Assembly: GCA_951812625.1 (NCBI GenBank)
Contig: CATOSP010000003.1
Coordinates: 557,335 to 621,334 of the forward strand
DNA: 64,000 nt
From: an uncultured Dehalococcoidia bacterium
Lineage (GTDB): Bacteria > Chloroflexota > Dehalococcoidia > Lucifugimonadales > UBA3495
Direction of reading: 5' to 3'
Part shown: piece after piece, positions 34,266 to 42,679 of the stretch
How the letters are laid out: each line of letters starts with the position of its first letter
How positions within the stretch are numbered: the first letter of the stretch is position 1
Made by a program: the position numbers and the translations under genes
Notes under the pieces: generated by a model
Databases searched by the model: none
Seen by the model: only the letters and a program-made list of their open reading frames with translations
Told to the model about the DNA's origin: nothing

Positions 34266-34431
34266 AGTCTACTACCTTCACGGTACCTTGGGTGGTCATG
34301 GGACCGATTTGCACTGGCATATACGCGACGGCCCGCACCGCATTAGAATATGCCCGGTCCATCATCATAACGCTATGCCTATTCCGGCCCTTTGCTCCCC
34401 CGGTTGGGGGCGGGCTTTGAGGAGAATCCAG

Positions 34432-35442
34432 ATGACCAGCAATAACAAGCCTCGTGTCTATGTCATCGGCACCGGGGGGAGTATTTCCTTTGTAGGTTCC
34501 CACCGAACAGACTATATCAACTACAGCTACGGCAACAAGCACCTGACGATCCAGGAACTGCTGGACCGGGTGCCGGAGGTCAACGATTTCGCCGAGATCC
34601 GGTCCGAACAGTTTATGAACGTGGGCAGCACGGAGGTCGGTCCGGTCCACTGGCTGGGGCTGGCCAAACGCATCAACCAGGTGTTCCGGGAGGACCCAAA
34701 CACAGCAGGCGTGGCCATCACTCACGGCACCGCCACCCTGGAGGAGACGGCGTATTTCCTGAACCTGACCGTCAAGAGCCACAAGCCGGTGGTGGTCACT
34801 GGGGCGATGCGTCCTCCGACTGGGCTGGCCACCGACGCGGACATAAACCTCATCGACTGTGTTCGGGTGGCCGCCGCTCCGCAGTCGGCGAGCCGGGGCG
34901 TTCTGACCGTGCTGAACAACGAGATCCAGGCAGCCAGGGATGTGGTGAAGACCAATAGCTACCGGCTGGAGACGTTCCGCTCTAATGAGTTGGGGCTGCT
35001 TGGGTACGCGGATTCGGACGAGGAAACGGTCTTCTACCGCAATCCCACCAAGGCCCATACTGTGGACTCGGAATTCGACGTGGAGGACGTGTCGGAACTG
35101 CCACGGGTGGACATCGCCTACTCCTACGCAGGGGCAGACGGTTTGCTGGTCAATGCCCTGGCGGATGCGGGAGTGGCTGGTATCGTGGCCGGGGGGCTTG
35201 GCAGCGGCGGTTCTCCATCGGGCTTCTCCACCGCCTTGAGGGACGCCCGGAAGCGGGGGATTCCGGTGGTTATCTCCACGCAAACGGGCAATGGCCGGGT
35301 GGTGCGCACACGCAGGACCAACGAGGAGGGGTTCATCGTGGCTGACAACCTGGCTCCCAAGAAGGCTCGTATCCTGCTGATGCTGGCGCTGACGCGCACC
35401 GAGGACCCTGAGGAAATCCAGCGGATGATGGTCACATACTGA
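34432..35442 (+). CDS. Asparaginase-family protein with altered catalytic residues
   Basis: 336 residues of type I/II asparaginase fold. The ATG at 34432 has GAGGAG 8 nt upstream. Motif 1 reads VIGTGGSISFVG: the nucleophile position (Thr12 of E. coli AnsB) is Ser17. Motif 2 reads THGTATLEETAYFL: the AnsB Thr89-Asp90 pair is Thr100-Ala101. The Lys162 equivalent is kept in VVKTN, as is TGAMRPPTG. Overall conservation says a real, selected gene, but the loss of Asp and the Thr-to-Ser change suggest a different amide or ester substrate or a non-hydrolytic role. Monocistronic. Confidence 0.85.
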   Translation: MTSNNKPRVYVIGTGGSISFVGSHRTDYINYSYGNKHLTIQELLDRVPEVNDFAEIRSEQFMNVGSTEVGPVHWLGLAKRINQVFREDPNTAGVAITHGTATLEETAYFLNLTVKSHKPVVVTGAMRPPTGLATDADINLIDCVRVAAAPQSASRGVLTVLNNEIQAARDVVKTNSYRLETFRSNELGLLGYADSDEETVFYRNPTKAHTVDSEFDVEDVSELPRVDIAYSYAGADGLLVNALADAGVAGIVAGGLGSGGSPSGFSTALRDARKRGIPVVISTQTGNGRVVRTRRTNEEGFIVADNLAPKKARILLMLALTRTEDPEEIQRMMVTY

Positions 35443-35460
35443 CCGAGGGTGGTAACCGAA

Positions 35461-35550
35461 GTGGAACCGGAGCGAGTTGATCTGTCGAGCCAGAGTGTGG
35501 AACATGGTCAGCCACCTATTTGCTCCGCCTGTAGGAATCCGATGGCACTA
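35461..35550 (+). pseudogene. 5' fragment of zinc-ribbon gene interrupted by IS630
   Basis: GTG at 35461 preceded by GAGGGTGG. Encodes 30 residues including the CxxC pair CSACRNPM just before the insertion; reading on into the element stops after about 11 codons. Removing the element with one TA copy joins this frame exactly to the GAG at 36784 and the ORF continuing to 37479, restoring a protein of about 261 residues. Confidence 0.75.
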
Positions 35551-35637
35551 GTAGTACGAAATCTTTGTAATGATGGCTGGTAAGATGTAAAGGGCAAGCA
35601 GCCAAGGGAAGAAGGTCAGGAAGTGGAGGTGGATGTG

Positions 35638-36084
35638 ATGGCGAAGAAATATCGTGTGGGACTGACGGAGGAGGAACAGGAAGAGCTGAAGGCGATGGTG
35701 TCCAAGGGGCGGGCGGCGGCCTATAAGCAGACTCACGCCCGCATTCTGCTGCTTTGCGATGAGAACCAGGCTGACGGCCCAATGATGGACCAGGAGATAG
35801 CCCGGGCCCTGAAGGTAGGAACGGCCACGGTGGAACGGGTGCGCCGCCGTTGCGTGGAGGAAGGTGTGGAGGCCGCCTTGGGCCGCAAACAGCAACTCAA
35901 CCGCCGCCGGAAAAAGCTGGACGGTCAGGGTGAAGCGCATCTGGTGGCCATGGCCTGCTCCCAGCCCCCGGAGGGACGGGTCAGTTGGACCCTGCGAATG
36001 CTGGCGGACGGATTGATGGAGCGGGAGATAGTGGACACCATCAGCACGGAGACAGTGCGCCGGACGCTGAAAAAAACGAACTGA
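35638..36084 (+). CDS. IS630 transposase, N-terminal frame (OrfA)
   Basis: 148 residues. N-terminal helix-turn-helix DNA-binding half: LTEEEQEELKAMVSKG, then DQEIARALKVGTATVERVRRR, then the winged helix to VRRTLKK. The ATG at 35638 has GGAGGTGG about 8 nt upstream. Terminates at 36084 just after an A7 run (36070-36076). A one-base backward shift on that run continues into OrfB. Confidence 0.88.
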   Translation: MAKKYRVGLTEEEQEELKAMVSKGRAAAYKQTHARILLLCDENQADGPMMDQEIARALKVGTATVERVRRRCVEEGVEAALGRKQQLNRRRKKLDGQGEAHLVAMACSQPPEGRVSWTLRMLADGLMEREIVDTISTETVRRTLKKTN

Positions 36085-36773
36085 AGCCTTGGCTGAAAGA
36101 GTGCTGGTGCCTGCCGCCCCAAGGCAGCGCCGACTTCGTGTGCGCCATGGAGGACGTGCTGGAAGTTTATCACCGCTCTTACGGAGAGAATGAGGTGCTG
36201 GTGTGTCTGGACGAGACCAGCAAGCAACTGGTGCAGGAGACCCGCCAGCCCCGCCCGGCGCGACCGGGAGCGGTCATGGCATACGATTACGAATACCAGC
36301 GCAACGGGGTGCGCAACCTGTTCATGCTGTTCGCGCCCTTGGAGGGATGGCGCCGGGTGGAAGTCACGGAGCGGCGCACCAAGGTTGACTGGGCGCGGGT
36401 GGTACGGAAACTGGTGGACGAGGACTACGCCGACCGTGAGCGGATAGTGCTGGTGATGGACAACTTGAACACCCATCATCCCGCATCTTTGTACGAGGCA
36501 CTCGAGCCTGCGGAGGCCCGGCGCATTGCCGGGCGGCTGGAGATACACTACACGCCGAAGCACGGGAGTTGGCTCAATATAGCCGAGATAGAGTTGGGGG
36601 TGCTGGCGCGGCAGTGTCTGGACCGCCGGATTCCCAGTCAGGAAATCCTCGAGCAGGAAACAAGCGCATGGCAGGAGAAACGGAACGGGGAGGGGGTCCG
36701 GGTGGACTGGCGTTTCACTACCGAGGACGCACGGGTCAAGCTCAAGTGCCTCTACCCATCAATACAACAGTGA
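36075..36773 (+). CDS. IS630 transposase, C-terminal DDE frame (OrfB)
   Basis: Frame reached by -1 shift at the A7 run: the fusion reads KK-NELKPWLKECWC, the expected IS630 junction. Contains the DDE domain: VCLDETSKQL (first Asp), VMDNLNTHHPASLYEAL (second Asp) and HGSWLNIAEIELGVL (Glu). Open reading continues upstream to 35985 but that part is antiframe to OrfA. A full transposase is therefore likely made by frameshifting. Confidence 0.85.
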   Translation, partial: NELKPWLKECWCLPPQGSADFVCAMEDVLEVYHRSYGENEVLVCLDETSKQLVQETRQPRPARPGAVMAYDYEYQRNGVRNLFMLFAPLEGWRRVEVTERRTKVDWARVVRKLVDEDYADRERIVLVMDNLNTHHPASLYEALEPAEARRIAGRLEIHYTPKHGSWLNIAEIELGVLARQCLDRRIPSQEILEQETSAWQEKRNGEGVRVDWRFTTEDARVKLKCLYPSIQQ

Positions 36774-36783
36774 TCGACTACTA

Positions 36784-37479
36784 GAGATGTTTCCCAAAGG
36801 CTTCGGTGGAGTGATTGTTGTGGATACACCGATATGGTATTGCCCAGATGACAGATATGTCTCAGCCTACGGCAACACGGTAAAGAGGTTTAGGGTGCTT
36901 TCTATCAAGAGAGTCATGCTAACCTGCCTGTCCATACTGTTCGTTGTAATGGGAATTGGGCTATTGCTGTACTTGGATTTGGTTTATGACAGACCTATCG
37001 ACCTCTTGGTTGTCGTCGGCGCGATCGCCATAGGCATTACAATTGCCAAAACCACTGCTTTGTGGGAAATGTGGAAGACTATGGGTGGCACCGGGCTACT
37101 TGGGCGACGTAACCATAAGCACCGGTGTCCAGTCTGTAGGTCAAGGTGGCGAGATGATGAACCGAATTGCCCAGGGCAATTTCGCTTTGAGTGCGATGAC
37201 TGCTGGGGAAAACGTTGCAGCGGAGAGTGGATCGTTGACACGGCGGAAAGTAAAGCACGCCCCGGGGACATTCATATCGGAGACGACGGAATTCCTCGTT
37301 TTAGAACAAGACATGGCACGTGGATAAAACGCATTGGTGCTACTTCGAAGGAGAGATTACACGGGAATGACGGGGGCAGTGGGCCTGGTTTGGCCCGTCA
37401 GAGGTTTTGGGGGCTGAGTTACGATGCATGGGTCTGGGTGGCAATCGCTGTAGTACTCGTGACAATAGTCGTGTTGTAG
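36784..37479 (+). pseudogene. 3' part of interrupted zinc-ribbon membrane protein
   Basis: Reads through from the insertion junction; an ATG at 36787 could still give 230 residues. Contains two close transmembrane helices (about residues 44-64 and 72-92 from that ATG), then Cys-rich HRCPVCRSRW, NCPGQF and FECDDCWGKRC (two more zinc-ribbon-like knuckles), and a terminal helix. The family is not recognised. The 5' end, with another CxxC pair, lies on the far side of IS630. The surviving ORF has no evident ribosome site of its own. Confidence 0.7.
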
Positions 37480-37572
37480 TGCCCCAAAAGACCTAGTGGG
37501 TCCCGGTCGTGGAACGAACGCCAAGCGAACCGGGGCCGAGACCTGTGTGTTCCATTCCAGGATGCCGTATAT

Positions 37573-37611
37573 GTGATGGCCCCGAACTGCTGCTAGGTTC
37601 GGGGCCATCAC
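37573..37611. terminator. Hairpin with 15-bp perfect stem between convergent genes
   Basis: GTGATGGCCCCGAAC pairs with GTTCGGGGCCATCAC around a 9-nt loop. Located between the interrupted gene (ends 37479) and the CoA transferase (ends 37643 on minus). Plus side continues into CTTTTGA, giving a short T-run. Confidence 0.7.
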
Positions 37612-37642
37612 AGCTTTTGAGGCGGGGTCTTGTCTACTGGGA

Positions 37643-38857
37643 CTACTCGGCGAGATCGTCGTAGTAGTGGTTGGTGCTGATGACGTTCTCGTCATACAAC
37701 TCGGCTATCTGGTCGTCGGAGTAGCCGAGGACGCCGGAGAGCACGTCTTCGTTGTGCTCGCCGACCTGAGGGGTGGAACCAACCGTTACCGGGGTGCGGC
37801 TGAAGTGCCAGAAGTCTCCGGACACGGCAATGGACCCGGCGAGGAAGTCGGGGACCTCCACCATCGCTCCACGCTCCCAGGGGTGGGGGTCCTCAGCGGC
37901 CTGGGGGATGGTGTTGACCGGCGCCGCCACCACGTCGTGCCGCCGGAAGTGTTCGATGGCCTCGGTGGTGGACATTTCCGCGAGTATCTCGTTGATGCGG
38001 TCGTTGACGATGTCGCGGTTCTTGGCCCGCTCGTTGCGGCTGGTGAAGCGGGGGTCTTCCAGCCACTCCGGTTTGGCCAGGGCGTTGCATACGCGGTGCC
38101 AGTGGTGCTGGTCGCCGGCGGAAAGCAGTACCCACCCGTCCTTGCATTGGTAGGTGCCACCCGGAGGAGCGCCGCGCTCACCACGCCGCGGCGGGACCTT
38201 GGTGCCGTGGTAGGCGGTGATAGGAATCTCGGTGAGGCTGTAGCCGGTGTCGGCGAGACATACGTCGATGGTCTGGCCTTCGCCGGAGACTTCCCGCTCG
38301 TGCAATGCCGACAAAGTTCCGATGGCGGCGTGGAGGGCGGTTATCCGGTCGATGATGGGCACGCCAGTGCGAATGGGGGGCATTCCCTCATCACCGGTGA
38401 CCATCGTGATGCCGGACATGGTCTGGCCGATGGGGTCGTAGCCGATGTTTTCCCGGTAGGGGCCGAACTGTCCGAAGGCCGATACATTGACCATGATGAT
38501 GCGGGGGTTGAGCTCTTTGAGCACATCGTAGCCGAATCCCATCGTGTCAATGGTGCCGGGCCTGAAGTTCTGCACCAGCACGTCGGAGACCTTCACGAGG
38601 TCGCGCAGGACTTCCTTACCCTTCTCCTTGCGCAGGTCCATGCTGAGGCTCTTCTTGCCGGAGTTGTACTGGACCCAGTATGAGCTTTGCCTGCGCACGT
38701 AGGGGCCGTGGTAGCGGGTCTCCTCACCGCCGATCCTTTCGACCTTAATTACCTCCGCGCCCATGCGGGCCAGTACCTGGGCGCACCGCGGCCCAGCCTG
38801 ATGCCTTCCCAAGTCCAATACCCGGACGTTCTCCAATGGGTGATTGAGGCCTGCCAT
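37643..38857 (-). CDS. CaiB/BaiF-family CoA transferase (family III)
   Basis: 404 residues, family length. Moves CoA between acyl acids through an aspartyl-CoA anhydride. Seen: RVLDLGRHQAGPRCAQVLARMGAEVIKVE, RQSSYWVQYNSGKKSLSMDLR, VLVQNFRPGTIDTMGFGYDVL and RTGVPIIDRITALHAAIG, where Asp170 sits at the catalytic Asp169 position of formyl-CoA transferase. Monocistronic. Substrates unknown. Confidence 0.93.
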   Translation of the reverse strand: MAGLNHPLENVRVLDLGRHQAGPRCAQVLARMGAEVIKVERIGGEETRYHGPYVRRQSSYWVQYNSGKKSLSMDLRKEKGKEVLRDLVKVSDVLVQNFRPGTIDTMGFGYDVLKELNPRIIMVNVSAFGQFGPYRENIGYDPIGQTMSGITMVTGDEGMPPIRTGVPIIDRITALHAAIGTLSALHEREVSGEGQTIDVCLADTGYSLTEIPITAYHGTKVPPRRGERGAPPGGTYQCKDGWVLLSAGDQHHWHRVCNALAKPEWLEDPRFTSRNERAKNRDIVNDRINEILAEMSTTEAIEHFRRHDVVAAPVNTIPQAAEDPHPWERGAMVEVPDFLAGSIAVSGDFWHFSRTPVTVGSTPQVGEHNEDVLSGVLGYSDDQIAELYDENVISTNHYYDDLAE

Positions 38858-38969
38858 AGCTGTGGACCTCCTTAAGGCTGTAGTGGCGCCATTTTACGAC
38901 CGGCCTGTGCAAAGGGCAAGTCAGATGCAGTACACCGGGCGGGAGAGAGTCAGGGAAGGGAATAGAGAG

Positions 38970-39319
38970 CAAGGCCGGCTCTATCCCGGTCAGGAAGAAG
39001 TCCTCGCCCTTGAACAAGAGTGGCTCGCCTTTGACTTCCGCCTAGTGTTCAGGCGAAACAGTCGCCGACGTTCAGCCCGGCGGGCAAGCGGGGCGTGCTC
39101 AAGGCTCACGGGAGCTAGCTCAATATTCGACTCTCCGATATAAACATCTAACGCATGTTCTGCCGCCTCGCCGCCACGTGCCTCGATCACTATGGCGGCT
39201 TCCAGAAGAGTCGCTATCAACATACTCTGGCTGGATGCTCGTGCTATCGCTGAATCGTACAGATCTGCATCGGTTTCATCGAAAAGGGTTGCCACTATTG
39301 CCGATGAATCGACGATCAC
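38970..39319 (-). pseudogene. Degenerate VapC-like PIN-domain toxin
   Basis: GTG at 39319 opens a good VapC N-terminus (VIVDSSAIVATLFDE, with the first PIN Asp) through SLEHAPLAR. After that, C-terminal VapC pieces occur in other frames: PAGLNVGDCFA (with the conserved NxGDC) in one frame, followed by TGA, and EPLLFKGEDF in another. About 11 residues before PAGLN also seem to be missing. Several frame changes and a deletion make a functional toxin very unlikely. The 3' limit is approximate. Confidence 0.75.
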
Positions 39320-39490
39320 CCAGGAGCCCCGTTCATCTTACAAGTAGTCACTAATTTCGCCAGCCGATGGTCCCGCGCGAGGCGATTTTGCACAGCCCCT
39401 CGAAATCTCCCTCATTGACTGGAGTTTTTCTGAATGATTCGCTCACGCTCCAGACGTTCCTTGAGCGCGGACGCCTGGGGGATTCGAGCC
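39320..39490 (-). pseudogene. Remnant of VapB-type antitoxin gene
   Basis: Minus-strand frames just upstream of the vapC remnant show ALKERLERERIIQK ending at a stop (39409-39475), resembling the VapB middle helix, then RLARDHRL and DERG-like pieces in other frames where VapB usually ends with DExGLP. No intact ORF remains. Confidence 0.5.
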
Positions 39491-39509
39491 GCTGGAAGGC
39501 GCCGGGTAG

Positions 39510-39515
39510 TATAAT
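39510..39515 (+). promoter_or_regulatory. Consensus -10 element upstream of histidine kinase
   Basis: TATAAT, 30 nt before the kinase ATG at 39545. No convincing -35 at 16-18 nt upstream. Confidence 0.35.
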
Positions 39516-39544
39516 GACGCCAGCAAGGGCGGAGAAAAGGCAAA

Positions 39545-41647
39545 ATGGCAGACACGACAAACATTCCCGCGGACGTGCAGACCGAGCTGACATCCCTGCG
39601 ACGCAGGGTGGCCGAACTGGAGTCCTCGGAGGCCAGCCGCAGGCGGGAATGGGAGCAGCTTCAGCTCAGCGAAGAGCATTACCGTGCCGCCGTGGACAAT
39701 GTGGCGGAGGCTATTGTCGTCAACGTGGGCACGAGGCGGGTCTTTGCCAATAATGCCTTCCTACACCTGCACGGGTTGAAGGACATCTCCGATGCCGAGG
39801 GGCTAGGCCTGGACTATTTCATCCTGCCCGAGGACCGACCACGGGTGAGCGAGTGGATTCTGGCGCGACAGAAAGGAGAGCCGTCGCCGGGAATCCACGA
39901 GTACCGCATTCGCAAGGCCAGCGGGGAAATGCGGACGGTGGAGGCATCAGCCGTGGCCATCAGGTTCGACGGCCAACCGGCTACCCTGGCGGTGCTGCGT
40001 GACATCACAGCCCGCAAGGAGGCGGAAGAGGAGGTCGTACGACTGGCCTCTATTGTCGAGTCCTCTGATGACGGAATCATCGGGGAGACGCTGGATGGGA
40101 TAATCACAAGCTGGAACTCCGGAGCGCAGCGCATCTATGGATATCCCACCTCCGAGGTAGAGGGCAAGCACATCTCGATCCTGGACCCGCCGGGTGTGGA
40201 AGCCGACGTTCTCAACACTCTTGATACCATCCGCAATGGCCGGCACGTCGACAACTTTGAGACCGTCCGGCGGCGGCGGGACGGCAGGCTTATCGATGTG
40301 TCCCTGACTATGTCACCGGTGAAGAATGCCTACGGGGAGATCGTGGGCGCTTCTACCATCGCCAGGGACATCACCGAGCGGAGGCACGCGGAACAGGAGG
40401 AGCACCGGCGCTCCCAGGAGATGTCCACCCTCTTCTCAGTGGCCAACATCCTGGCCCAGACGGAACACTTCGAGGAAAAGGTCGCACACGTACTGGAGAC
40501 CCTGGCCCAAATCTCGCAGGCTGACTCGGTGTCGCTGCGGGTACCCGATGAAAAGGAACAGGGGCTCAAAGCCGTGGCCGCGGCCGGGCCCGCAGTCCAG
40601 GACTTGCCGAGGGGTGTGTTGTCCTACACTGACAGCGTCTCCGGTACTGCCTATCAGCACGGGGACCCGGTAATCGTGAACGACTATCCCTCTCAACCAC
40701 TGGCTTCGCCGTTAGGCATCGAGCGAGGGGTGAAGTCCCTGGCGGCGCTTCCTGTGAAGACCGGGGGCCGGACCATCGGACTGGTGATCATCTATTCCCG
40801 CGTGGCCGACTTTTTCACCCCGGAACGGATCAGGTTCCTGACCACCGTGGTAGGCGGGCTGGGAACCCTGCTGGAGAACGCCCGGCTTCACGAGGAACTG
40901 GAACTGAGAGCTGAGGAGTTGGCCCGTTCCAACGATGACCTGGAGCAGTTCGCCTACGCCGCCTCTCACGACCTCCAGGAACCACTACGAATGGTCTCCA
41001 GCTACGTGCAGATACTTGCAGAGGACTACAAGGGGCAACTGGACGAAAGCGCCGACCGGTTCATCGGGTACGCCGTCGACGGGGCGAACCGGATGAAGGG
41101 CCTGATCGACGACCTGCTGGCCTATTCGCGTGTGGGTACGCAGGGAGCGCCCTTCGAGCCGACAGACTTCAACACCATTCTGGAACAAGTCGTCTATGAT
41201 CTTGAAGGGACCATCGAGGACTCAGGCGCGTCCCTGTCCCAGGACCCGCTGCCCACGGTAGATGCGGACCCAATCCAGATGTCCCAGGTGCTCCAGAACC
41301 TGATAAGTAACGCCCTCAAGTTCGGCGGCGAAGGATCTCCAAACGTCCACATATCTTCAGAACAGAGTCCTGGCGAATGGGTGCTGTCGGTACAGGACGA
41401 CGGCATTGGTATCGCGCCTCATCATTACGAACGCATCTTCAAGATGTTCCAACGTCTGCATCACCGGTCAGAGTACGAAGGAAGCGGCATAGGGCTTGCC
41501 CTGTGTCACAAGATAGTCCAGCGCCACGGCGGGCGGATATGGGTCGAGTCGGAGCTAGGCAAGGGGTCCACCTTCTACTTTTCCATCCCCAAAGCCGCCC
41601 AAGAAATTAGTGGGGAGGTGTCTGAAAATGACGCTGGGAACTGCTGA
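39545..41647 (+). CDS. PAS-PAS-GAF sensor histidine kinase
   Basis: 700 residues, cytosolic (no membrane segment). Order: short coiled coil (10-40), PAS 1 (about 42-160), PAS 2 (about 165-290), GAF (about 300-455), HisKA with phospho-acceptor His475 in YAASHDLQEPLRM, and HATPase with NLISNALKFGG (N box), VQDDGIGIAP (G1) and GSGIGLALCHKI (G2). The HDLQEPLR type and the single-domain partner regulator are typical of phytochrome-like and Rcp1-type systems; the GAF lacks an obvious bilin Cys. Overlaps the regulator gene by 20 bp. Confidence 0.93.
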   Translation: MADTTNIPADVQTELTSLRRRVAELESSEASRRREWEQLQLSEEHYRAAVDNVAEAIVVNVGTRRVFANNAFLHLHGLKDISDAEGLGLDYFILPEDRPRVSEWILARQKGEPSPGIHEYRIRKASGEMRTVEASAVAIRFDGQPATLAVLRDITARKEAEEEVVRLASIVESSDDGIIGETLDGIITSWNSGAQRIYGYPTSEVEGKHISILDPPGVEADVLNTLDTIRNGRHVDNFETVRRRRDGRLIDVSLTMSPVKNAYGEIVGASTIARDITERRHAEQEEHRRSQEMSTLFSVANILAQTEHFEEKVAHVLETLAQISQADSVSLRVPDEKEQGLKAVAAAGPAVQDLPRGVLSYTDSVSGTAYQHGDPVIVNDYPSQPLASPLGIERGVKSLAALPVKTGGRTIGLVIIYSRVADFFTPERIRFLTTVVGGLGTLLENARLHEELELRAEELARSNDDLEQFAYAASHDLQEPLRMVSSYVQILAEDYKGQLDESADRFIGYAVDGANRMKGLIDDLLAYSRVGTQGAPFEPTDFNTILEQVVYDLEGTIEDSGASLSQDPLPTVDADPIQMSQVLQNLISNALKFGGEGSPNVHISSEQSPGEWVLSVQDDGIGIAPHHYERIFKMFQRLHHRSEYEGSGIGLALCHKIVQRHGGRIWVESELGKGSTFYFSIPKAAQEISGEVSENDAGNC

Positions 41648-42071
41648 AAATCCGATAGAGATATTGCTCGTGGAAGACAATCCCGCTGATGTCGAGTTGA
41701 CCCGGCGACTCCTCAGCCGTGCCCACGCCAGGGTGCATATCAGCGTGGTAGAGGACGGCGAAGTTGCAATGTCCTACTTGCGCAGGCAGGGTCGTCACTC
41801 CGACTCGATACGCCCGGACCTAATCATCCTTGACCTCAACATGCCCAAGAAGGACGGCTACGAGGTGCTGGGAGAAATGAACGCCGCCCCGGAACTGCGG
41901 GGAATCCCGGTGATGATCCTCACGTCGACCCAGGCGGAAAGAGCGCGCCTCTACTCCTACGGGATCAACCCATCCACCGACCTGTGGGGCCTGTACCAGA
42001 AACCGATAGACGTCACCCGGTTCGATTCCTTGATAGACCGGCTAATCGCTTCCCCGCCGGAGTCCGCGTAG
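41628..42071 (+). CDS. Single-domain response regulator (Rcp1-like)
   Basis: 147 residues, receiver domain only. Acidic pocket Glu16-Asp17 (LLVEDNPADVELT), phospho-acceptor Asp69 (LIILDLNMPKKDGYEVL), Thr/Ser in MILTSTQ and Lys in YQKPID. DNPADVELTRRLL is characteristic of the Rcp1 group. No output domain, so it acts by protein contact or relay. The ATG at 41628 lies within the kinase 3' end; the stop overlaps the hpt GTG by one base, so all three genes are coupled. Confidence 0.92.
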   Translation: MTLGTAENPIEILLVEDNPADVELTRRLLSRAHARVHISVVEDGEVAMSYLRRQGRHSDSIRPDLIILDLNMPKKDGYEVLGEMNAAPELRGIPVMILTSTQAERARLYSYGINPSTDLWGLYQKPIDVTRFDSLIDRLIASPPESA

Positions 42072-42661
42072 TGGCTGTGCCGGTCAACACTGCTAGCCAT
42101 GGATCAACGGGCGGCTCCACGCCGTCCCCGGCGGCCGATGCAGGGCCTAACCTTGTCCTCCTGTACAGCAAGGAGACTATTGGGCGGGAAGTCGGTCGTC
42201 TGGCGATGGACATCAGCCGCGACTACCGAGGATTGAATCCCCTGCTCATCGGGGTGCTAAACGGGGTGTTCATATTCATGGCGGACCTCGTCCGGGCCAT
42301 CGACATTGCCGTTGAGGTGGATTTCATCCGCGCCCAGAGCTACCTGTCAACCAACAGCACGGGAGACGTGCAAGTGTCTGGAGTGGAGCGCATCAATGTT
42401 CGCGGCAGGCACGTGGTCCTGGTGGATGACATCATTGACACGGGCCAGACTTCAGCACATCTCCTGGAGGTGCTCCGGCATGAGGGGCCAGAATCCGTAG
42501 CACTATGCTGCCTGCTTGATAATCCCACTCGCCGGACTGTAGATGTCGACATCGACTACCGAGGTTTGACCATCCCCAATAAATTTATCGTGGGCTATGG
42601 ACTCGATCTAGACCAACGCTGGCGCAACCTGCCGGATATCTACACCGTCGAAAGATCCTGA
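42071..42661 (+). CDS. hpt: Hypoxanthine phosphoribosyltransferase
   Basis: 196 residues. Salvages hypoxanthine/guanine with PRPP. Seen: VGVLNGVF-type loop (LLIGVLNGVFIFMADLVRAI), VEVDFIRAQSY, the PRPP motif VVLVDDIIDTGQT, and FIVGYGLDLDQRWRNLPDI. The GTG at 42071 overlaps the regulator stop and adds a Ser/Gly-rich lead of about 28 residues; an internal start is possible. Coupling to a two-component pair is unusual for this housekeeping enzyme. Confidence 0.92.
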   Translation: MAVPVNTASHGSTGGSTPSPAADAGPNLVLLYSKETIGREVGRLAMDISRDYRGLNPLLIGVLNGVFIFMADLVRAIDIAVEVDFIRAQSYLSTNSTGDVQVSGVERINVRGRHVVLVDDIIDTGQTSAHLLEVLRHEGPESVALCCLLDNPTRRTVDVDIDYRGLTIPNKFIVGYGLDLDQRWRNLPDIYTVERS

Positions 42662-42679
42662 CCACCGGCAAAGATTGAA

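Larger units (their letters stand above)
35551..36781 (+). mobile_element. IS630-family insertion sequence (1231 bp)
   Basis: Bounded by imperfect inverted repeats of 26 bp, matching at 17 of 26 positions including GTAGT at the tips and TTGTA plus TGATGG inside. Flanked by TA on both sides (35549-35550 and 36782-36783), each in a CTAG context, the IS630 target rule. Carries a two-frame transposase. Apparently intact. Confidence 0.88.

Noticed and set aside
33706..34431. Upstream extension of the asparaginase reading frame by 242 codons
   Set aside because: The extension runs antisense through the sugar dehydrogenase gene; the ATG at 34432 has a good Shine-Dalgarno and the family N-terminus.
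34252..35505. 417-codon minus-strand frame opposite the asparaginase homologue
   Set aside because: No domain, no ribosome site, and fully overlaps a conserved gene.
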